A DNA stretch of 39,515 bases from an uncultured Pirellulaceae bacterium (lineage in GTDB: Bacteria; Planctomycetota; Planctomycetia; Pirellulales; Pirellulaceae), in the NCBI GenBank assembly GCA_937944405.1, contig CALDYR010000133.1:1-39515 (forward strand). The letters run 5' to 3'. The notes beneath the pieces are model-generated. The model ran no database searches. It was given only the letters and a program-made list of their open reading frames with translations, and had not been told where the DNA came from. The translations under genes and the position numbers were made by a program. This document shows, piece after piece, positions 34,054 to 39,515 of the stretch (position 1 is the stretch's first letter; every line of letters begins with the position of its first letter).

Positions 34054-36468
34054 ATGACATTGGCCCACTTGAGTGTCTTAGGGCTTGGCGGCGTACTCCT
34101 TGCGGTACCGGTGTTGCTGCATTTCCTGATGCAGCCCAAACCAGTGGTGATGACGTTTCCAGCGCTGCGTTTTCTGCAAAAACGCAGCGCCACAAACCAA
34201 TCGCGCATGAGACTGCGACACCTGTTGCTGTTGTTATTGCGATGTTTGTTGATCGGATTAGTGGCACTGGCTTTTGCCGGGCTATCGGTCGCGTCGGCTG
34301 ATTTTGGCAAATGGTTGACCCTCGGAGGGATCGGTTTTGCGACCGTGGTGGTCGGATTGATCGCCGCTGCGGCTTGGTTTCGAGAAAACCGAAACCTTAT
34401 GCTGGTCTCGGTACTGGGGCTGATCAGCATTCTGTTGATGTTTTTTTTAGTTCATACGGTGATGCAGGTTTTCGGCAAAGACAGCGGCGGCAGATTGATC
34501 GGTCGCAGCAACGAACCGGTCGCGGCCATTGTTTTGGTCGACAACAGTCCAACCATGGAGTACCGTTTCGAAAATGAAACTCGTTTCGAAAAAGCAAAAG
34601 GCATCGCTGCGTGGCTGATCAACCAACTCCCGATCGAAAGCCAAGTCTGCGTCGCGGCGACCGATCACGACACACCGTTTTTCTCTGTCGACACCGCTGC
34701 GGCGGCGAAACGGTTAGGCAAATTAGATATTGTTTATCAGTCGGCGACCATTCCCGATACGCTCGATCGTGCCTTGCCATTGATTGAAAAATCTGAACTC
34801 CAACGCCGAGAGGTCTACATCTTCACCGACCTGACGGAGAAAAGTTGGACGACTGAGACGAGCGGCGCGGCGCTCAAACGATTGGTCGAAAACGATGACA
34901 CCAGCATTTTCTTAATCGACGTCGGTGTTAAAGAACCAAACAACCTCTCTCTACAGCCGTTAGAACTGAACGCAGCTTCGATTCCGCCGCGCGGCGAAAT
35001 TGTTGTCAGCTGCGACGTGGATCGTCTAGGGGCTGAAACGGTTCCTTCGATCACGTTTCAAATTCAAGCCAACGATCCGTCGCGCCCCGTCGTGCGCGAC
35101 GGGAAAACGCTGTACCCGCAGCAAATGCTGACTCAAACGACACTCACACCGACGATGGCACCAACCGGTCCCCGCACCGCAACAGCGCCTTTACGTTTCT
35201 CGTTCGCCGATGACTTGCCCGAGGGAACCTACCACGGCAGCGTCGCACTTAATAACGCCGATGGATTACCGGGGGATGACCGCAGGTACTTTTCATTCGA
35301 AGTGAAATCGGCCGTGCCGGTGCTGATCGTACACGGTCCCGATGCGCTGCCTGATGCCTTGGCCGCGTGCATTTCGCCCTATGAATCACAGGATGACGGC
35401 AAGTCGCAATTCGACGTCACAACGATCAATCAATTCGATTTGCAGTCGCCAGAACAGCTTGACGGTTTCGATATTGTTTACCTGTTGGATCCCGCGCCGC
35501 TGTCATTGTCGATGTGGGACGGGCTTCATGCGTCGGTGGAAAACGGAAACGCCCTGGGAATCTTTCTGGGGCACAATGCGCTGCGCAAAGGCGCCGCCGA
35601 AAAAAGTTTTTTACACCCCCAAGCAACAGAAATTTTGGGGGGGCGATTAACGTTTCCTTTTCGCGCTCCGGCAGGCGATGTCGCGTTCAGCCCTGACCGA
35701 TTGACCCATCCGATCTTCAAAATGTTTCGCAAATTTGAATCGTCGGTGCCGTGGAACACGAATCCTGTTTACTATCACTGGGGCATTGAACGTGATTCGA
35801 CTTGGGAGAAGTATCCGACTGAAATACCGCTGCGTTTCACCGACCGCGAACCAGCGCTGCTGGAAAGAACGATCGGATCAGGGGTGGTGATGGTGATGCT
35901 GACGCCCATCTCCGAACCCTCTTATTCCACGGAACGTGAGGTGTGGAATGACCTGTTCGTGGGGGATAACTGGCCCATTTATCAGCTGACCGTTGACATC
36001 GGGAAATACCTTTTGCAGGGCGATCGCGATTCGATCAATGTGCCGGTCGGGCAAGTTATTGCGTTGCGAAATGATGTAACCCACTTTCCAGAAACCTACC
36101 GTGCGTTTTCTCCGGTCTCCGAGAAGACTCCGACCAACATTTCGACCGTTAATGGACGCATCAGCTATAAATTTGCGGACACCCCAGGCAATTATTACTT
36201 GCAGGGAAACTACGATGGAATCCCCTTGCAACGCGGGTTTAGCGCCAATCTGTCCCTCCGGGAAACCGATTTGACGCGCGTCGGTCAAGACGACGTGGAT
36301 CTAGTATTGGGATCCGGGCGTTACCAAATCGCGACCGACCAAAACGCTATCGAACTTCAACAAGGCACCGCGCGGAAAGGGCAAGAGTTCTTTCCGCTGC
36401 TGATGCTGTTAGCCTTGGTGGTGATGGGAGTGGAACATTTACTGTCTAACCGGTTTTACAAGGGGTAG
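34054..36468 (+). CDS. BatA-like VWA membrane protein
   Basis: This 804-residue integral membrane protein begins with the BatA-type N-terminal region (helix about 5-25, then QPKPVVMTFPALRFL), followed by helices at about 56-80, 88-108 and 116-138. The VWA domain has D163-N-S165-P-T167, a DxSxT metal site, in VLVDNSPTMEYRF. A long, mainly beta periplasmic region follows, and a last helix lies near 780-797. Batteries of such proteins cluster with MoxR and DUF58 and are thought to support envelope integrity or complex assembly. It is translated from a site in the end of the DUF58 gene and is followed 35 nt later by the next membrane VWA protein. Confidence 0.88.
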   Translation: MTLAHLSVLGLGGVLLAVPVLLHFLMQPKPVVMTFPALRFLQKRSATNQSRMRLRHLLLLLLRCLLIGLVALAFAGLSVASADFGKWLTLGGIGFATVVVGLIAAAAWFRENRNLMLVSVLGLISILLMFFLVHTVMQVFGKDSGGRLIGRSNEPVAAIVLVDNSPTMEYRFENETRFEKAKGIAAWLINQLPIESQVCVAATDHDTPFFSVDTAAAAKRLGKLDIVYQSATIPDTLDRALPLIEKSELQRREVYIFTDLTEKSWTTETSGAALKRLVENDDTSIFLIDVGVKEPNNLSLQPLELNAASIPPRGEIVVSCDVDRLGAETVPSITFQIQANDPSRPVVRDGKTLYPQQMLTQTTLTPTMAPTGPRTATAPLRFSFADDLPEGTYHGSVALNNADGLPGDDRRYFSFEVKSAVPVLIVHGPDALPDALAACISPYESQDDGKSQFDVTTINQFDLQSPEQLDGFDIVYLLDPAPLSLSMWDGLHASVENGNALGIFLGHNALRKGAAEKSFLHPQATEILGGRLTFPFRAPAGDVAFSPDRLTHPIFKMFRKFESSVPWNTNPVYYHWGIERDSTWEKYPTEIPLRFTDREPALLERTIGSGVVMVMLTPISEPSYSTEREVWNDLFVGDNWPIYQLTVDIGKYLLQGDRDSINVPVGQVIALRNDVTHFPETYRAFSPVSEKTPTNISTVNGRISYKFADTPGNYYLQGNYDGIPLQRGFSANLSLRETDLTRVGQDDVDLVLGSGRYQIATDQNAIELQQGTARKGQEFFPLLMLLALVVMGVEHLLSNRFYKG

Positions 36469-36503
36469 GTCGATCGCCTGAGATAACGCGTTAGACCCAT
36501 TTC

Positions 36504-38825
36504 ATGGATTCGATTTCTTTACTACCGATCTTTAGCCCGCTGTTGCTAGCGCTGATCATTCTGGCGTTAGTTTTGTTGTTGCTGTTGGGGCCGAACTTTA
36601 AAACCTTGGCCCCGCCCAAATTGGCGACCCTCGTTGGGCTCAGAGCTTTTGCGATCGGGCTTGCGCTTTTGGCGTGTCTGCGACCGGGGTGCGTCAAAGT
36701 AACCGAGCAAAATCAATCAGCGGTGCTGATGTTTTTGCTGGACACGACACGCAGTATGGAGCTCCCCCACGTCAGCGACGACTCAACACGTTGGGCGGCG
36801 TTGGCGAAAATGGTTCAAGAAAACGGCAGTAAATTTCGCGCGCTTGAGGAAAACAAAATTGATGTAAAGTTCTTTGGTTTCGACACCCAAGCGTATCCGA
36901 TCGACGTTGTCGACGGTGTCGTGACGTTGCCCGAAAATCCACAAGGCAGCGAAACCGATCTGGCGGCGCCCATTTTTCAAGCAGGCATCGAATCACGTGG
37001 CGAACGTTTGATCGGGATCATCTTGGGCAGCGACGGCGTGCAGACCGCGACGTCGCCTAATGTGGATCTTGCCACCGCGATTGACACTCTCAAAGATCTC
37101 GAAATCCCTCTGTTCAGCGTGTTGTTTGGGTTGCCCGGAGACAACGGGCAATTGGCAGACGTGGCGGTCAAGAACTTTGCTGAACAACATGTCGTCAACG
37201 TCAAAAACAACCTAAACGCGACTGCAACTCTGGTCGCTCGCGGGTACGCCAATCAAGACATCAAGGTCCAAATGTACTTGATCGATCGCGACGGAAACGA
37301 ACAACTCGCGGGGGATCCGGTCTTCGTCCGCCCAACCGGCGCGCTTGAAGAAATGACCATCGAACTGACGTATAAACCAACCCAACCGGGCGAATACCGG
37401 ATTAAAATCCGGGCGCTTCCGATGCCGGGGGAACAGGCGCTTCGCAACAACGAACTCGATGCGTTTTTGACGGTCAACGACAAAGGGATGCGCATCCTTT
37501 ACGTCAACGGTAGTCTTGGTTTCGAACAAATGTCACTGCGTCGAGCGCTGGCAACGGCCGACTTCATTGAGGTAGATTTCCAATTAGTTGTACCTAAAGA
37601 AAGTGGGCCACCGACAGGACTGAAACAATTGGAAATGCTCTTCCAAGACCCAACTTACGACATTTTCATTTTAGACGATGTAGACGCTCGAACAATCAGC
37701 GACCGCAATAGCAAGGCTCGTCCGTTGGAGGCATTAGCCAAAGCGGTGAACGACGGAAAAGGATTGATCATGCTCGGCGGGACGCACAGCTTTGGAGCCG
37801 GCGCCTACGCTAAAACTCCGTTGGCTGACGTGTTACCGATCGAAATGACGACGGGTGAAAGCCAAGCATTCGGAGTAGATGTTCGCCGCGAATTGCACAT
37901 CAACCGCAATCTGAAACTGCGACCAACTCGTAATCACTACCTAACGAAACTAGGCGATTCAGGGTTGGATGCTTGGGCGGATTTGCCGCCACTGGCGGGG
38001 GCAAACCGATTTAAATCGGTGAAGAACAACGCACTTGTTTTACTCGAAAGCGATGACGAAACACGTAGCCCGATCCTCGTCTCCACCAGCGTCGGTGTTG
38101 GAGGACGCGTACTTGCCTTTGCCGGCGATTCGACTCGACGGTGGAATTATTTCCGGCTCAACAACGACCCCAAGCAACGTACTTTCAAACAAGAATACGA
38201 CCAGTTTTGGCGGCAAATTATTTTGTGGCTGGCGTATTGGGACTCTAAGAATGACGAAACGGTTTCCATTGATTTGCCGCAACGTCGGTTTTCGCCGCGA
38301 CCGCGAATTCGTTTTGGCATCAGTGCCAAAACGGTGGCAGGGGAAACCCAGAGTGACGTCGATTTTGAAGCACAATTGACCCATCCCAACGGGCAACAGA
38401 TCATGCTTCCGGTGCAACGATCAGGCAACGAATTTTATTCGGAGATCGATCCCGATGCGGTCAACACGGCCGGGCTTTACCGGGTTGAAGTCCGGGGGGC
38501 TCGGGCGGGCGCGATGATCGGTCAATCACAACGCGATTTTGTGATCATGGATCGGGACAAGGAAAAATCCAATCCTGTCGCTGACCCTGATAGATTAACC
38601 CGTCTGGCCAATGAAACTAAATCCTTCGGCGGTCGTGCCATGGTTCCCCAAGACGTTGGACCTTTGCTTGATGAACTGATTGCCCATCCGCCCATCGAAA
38701 AAATTTCCGTCCCCACGACGTGGAGAATCGGTGACACGCAAGTCGACGCCGGCGCGTTTGTGTTCTTGTTCGTTCTGGTTCTGTCAGTGGAATGGTTTTT
38801 GCGGAAAAAGTGGCAACTGGTGTGA
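36504..38825 (+). CDS. Membrane VWA / glutamine-amidotransferase-like protein
   Basis: This 773-residue membrane protein has two N-terminal helices (about 10-29 and 43-60), a VWA-like domain with D80-T-T82-R-S84 at its metal site (LLDTTRSMELP), a beta-rich middle and a class I glutamine-amidotransferase-like domain (about 335-560) containing FILDDVD, GKGLIMLGGTHSFGAGAY and LADVLPIEM. No G-x-C-x-G nucleophile is evident there, so it is probably non-catalytic, as is usual in this group. The protein ends with one helix (about 748-767) and a short basic tail. It is the last gene of the second MoxR cluster. Confidence 0.87.
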   Translation: MDSISLLPIFSPLLLALIILALVLLLLLGPNFKTLAPPKLATLVGLRAFAIGLALLACLRPGCVKVTEQNQSAVLMFLLDTTRSMELPHVSDDSTRWAALAKMVQENGSKFRALEENKIDVKFFGFDTQAYPIDVVDGVVTLPENPQGSETDLAAPIFQAGIESRGERLIGIILGSDGVQTATSPNVDLATAIDTLKDLEIPLFSVLFGLPGDNGQLADVAVKNFAEQHVVNVKNNLNATATLVARGYANQDIKVQMYLIDRDGNEQLAGDPVFVRPTGALEEMTIELTYKPTQPGEYRIKIRALPMPGEQALRNNELDAFLTVNDKGMRILYVNGSLGFEQMSLRRALATADFIEVDFQLVVPKESGPPTGLKQLEMLFQDPTYDIFILDDVDARTISDRNSKARPLEALAKAVNDGKGLIMLGGTHSFGAGAYAKTPLADVLPIEMTTGESQAFGVDVRRELHINRNLKLRPTRNHYLTKLGDSGLDAWADLPPLAGANRFKSVKNNALVLLESDDETRSPILVSTSVGVGGRVLAFAGDSTRRWNYFRLNNDPKQRTFKQEYDQFWRQIILWLAYWDSKNDETVSIDLPQRRFSPRPRIRFGISAKTVAGETQSDVDFEAQLTHPNGQQIMLPVQRSGNEFYSEIDPDAVNTAGLYRVEVRGARAGAMIGQSQRDFVIMDRDKEKSNPVADPDRLTRLANETKSFGGRAMVPQDVGPLLDELIAHPPIEKISVPTTWRIGDTQVDAGAFVFLFVLVLSVEWFLRKKWQLV

Positions 38826-39428
38826 CGTTTACCGTAAAGCCCTCATAACAGCGCTTTGGTAAATTCCGACTCTAAAAACAAACGCAAAAAACCAGTGGCG
38901 AAGTCTGAGAAAAGCTCGATAGGGTGCGGAACTATCGCGCTGAAAATCGACTTCCTAAACCTTATTTTGAGAAATCTCCAGAACACCCCTTTCCTCTGGG
39001 AGGAAATTCCGATCTACTTCCGCCCTCTTGAGCAAACGAGTTTTTGAAAAGTTGATTCAAGTCAATACTTCAAAGTTCCGATGTTTGGGAAACCAAGTTA
39101 GCACTGGCACCTCCAGTGGCAGTTTTTAGCAAAACTTGGTGGAGCAGAAACGTCTGGTTAATTCCGACAACTTGCTCAGTGAAGTATTTTTCGAAAAACG
39201 GCAATTGGCTGTTGACGGTTAAACTTCACTCAGTAAGATCTGGCCTTCATGACTGGCACTTAGCTTTTCCAGTCATTGCTTCTCACGAAGCACCGATCTT
39301 TGACAATTTAGTAGAGACCTCTTGTAAATTCGTTTGAGGAGTCAAGTGTTGGGTTTTCCCGGCGTTTGATTTCAATCAAGCAAATAGTTTTTTAAGCACA
39401 AGATCATATGAACTAAGTCGGGTAGCAA
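38826..39428. other. Gene-poor region after the second MoxR cluster
   Basis: About 600 bp without a supported gene; short open frames here show no recognisable similarity and are more A/T-rich than the neighbouring genes. Besides the terminator candidate at 39102-39127, a 7-bp hairpin at about 39364-39381 is followed by TTTTTT after six bases. Confidence 0.4.
39102..39127 (+). terminator. Candidate terminator of the second MoxR cluster
   Basis: CACTGG (39102-39107) pairs with CCAGTG (39113-39118) around a 5-nt loop; a G-C pair with a bulge extends it, and TTTTT follows at 39123-39127. It lies 277 nt after the last stop codon. Confidence 0.45.
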
Positions 39429-39515
39429 TTATTCCAGCTGCTCGACCCGGTCAAACATTGCCGTGATGAGCGGCGTTGGCAGGGTTGGTTTAGTAAGCGG
39501 TGTGAAAGCATTGTT
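39429..39515 (-). CDS. 3' end of a minus-strand gene (partial)
   Basis: Twenty-eight codons open from the right edge and ending in TAA at 39429-39431 read NNAFTPLTKPTLPT, then PLITAMFDRVEQLE. The composition looks protein-like, but the fragment is too short to identify and the call rests on that impression alone. Confidence 0.35.
   Translation of the reverse strand, partial: NNAFTPLTKPTLPTPLITAMFDRVEQLE

Noticed and set aside
39116-39337. Plus-strand frame of 73 codons near the right edge
   Set aside because: It begins inside a terminator-like hairpin and has no recognisable feature.

Overview
The window (about 39.5 kb, roughly half G+C) reads as chromosomal DNA of a planctomycete, probably of the Pirellula/Rhodopirellula type. 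The basis is the gene mix: a secreted sulfatase, repeated MoxR/DUF58/von Willebrand (VWA) membrane-protein clusters, a secreted cyclase-repeat plus double DUF4159 protein, an unusually long site-2 protease behind dxr, and an APS kinase with an insert after the DGDN motif. The genus is inferred, not proven. No insertion sequence, phage or CRISPR array was seen.

Layout. 1-5.7 kb: cysC (-) divergent from a YgiQ-type radical SAM protein (+), a DUF2203-tatD pair (-), then csrA (+) after a gene-poor stretch. 5.9-7.1 kb: tRNA-Glu(TTC) with a clear terminator, then a decaying GNAT acetyltransferase interrupted by TGA at a position where relatives appear to have Trp. 7.8-12.5 kb: serS (+), facing fhs and a sulfatase (-). 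12.7-18.6 kb: dxr-rseP (-) with a 4-base stop/start overlap, divergent from ftsH (+), which ends at a strong terminator. 18.6-23.4 kb: minus-strand genes for an alpha/beta hydrolase, a PIG-L deacetylase, a secreted multi-repeat protein and a membrane-anchored VWA protein. 23.9-26.2 kb: first MoxR-DUF58 pair (+). 26.2-27.8 kb: a DUF2007/zinc-ribbon protein (-) divergent from a probable selenoprotein (+). 28.2-31.7 kb: a Tas-like aldo/keto reductase (+) and the cyclase-repeat/DUF4159 protein (-). 32.0-38.8 kb: second MoxR-DUF58 pair followed by a BatA-like and a glutamine-amidotransferase-like VWA membrane protein (+). The right edge may hold the 3' end of a minus-strand gene.

The most notable object is the gene at 26731-27789. 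Its frame is open across one TGA lying in a VPG-(TGA)-QGC context, so reading TGA as selenocysteine gives a U-x-x-C redox motif in a membrane-anchored thioredoxin-like domain. A hairpin with an AGGT apical loop lies about 28 nt after the TGA, as expected of a bacterial SECIS element. The C-terminal half contains a CFWxxE motif and other features of methionine sulfoxide reductase A, in shortened form. The second theme is envelope biology: two paralogous MoxR-DUF58 modules within 10 kb, each next to VWA-type membrane proteins, plus FtsH and RseP for membrane proteolysis. The third is regulatory: a convincing minus-strand terminator lies in the dxr leader with no gene upstream on that strand, which suggests attenuation or a small RNA.
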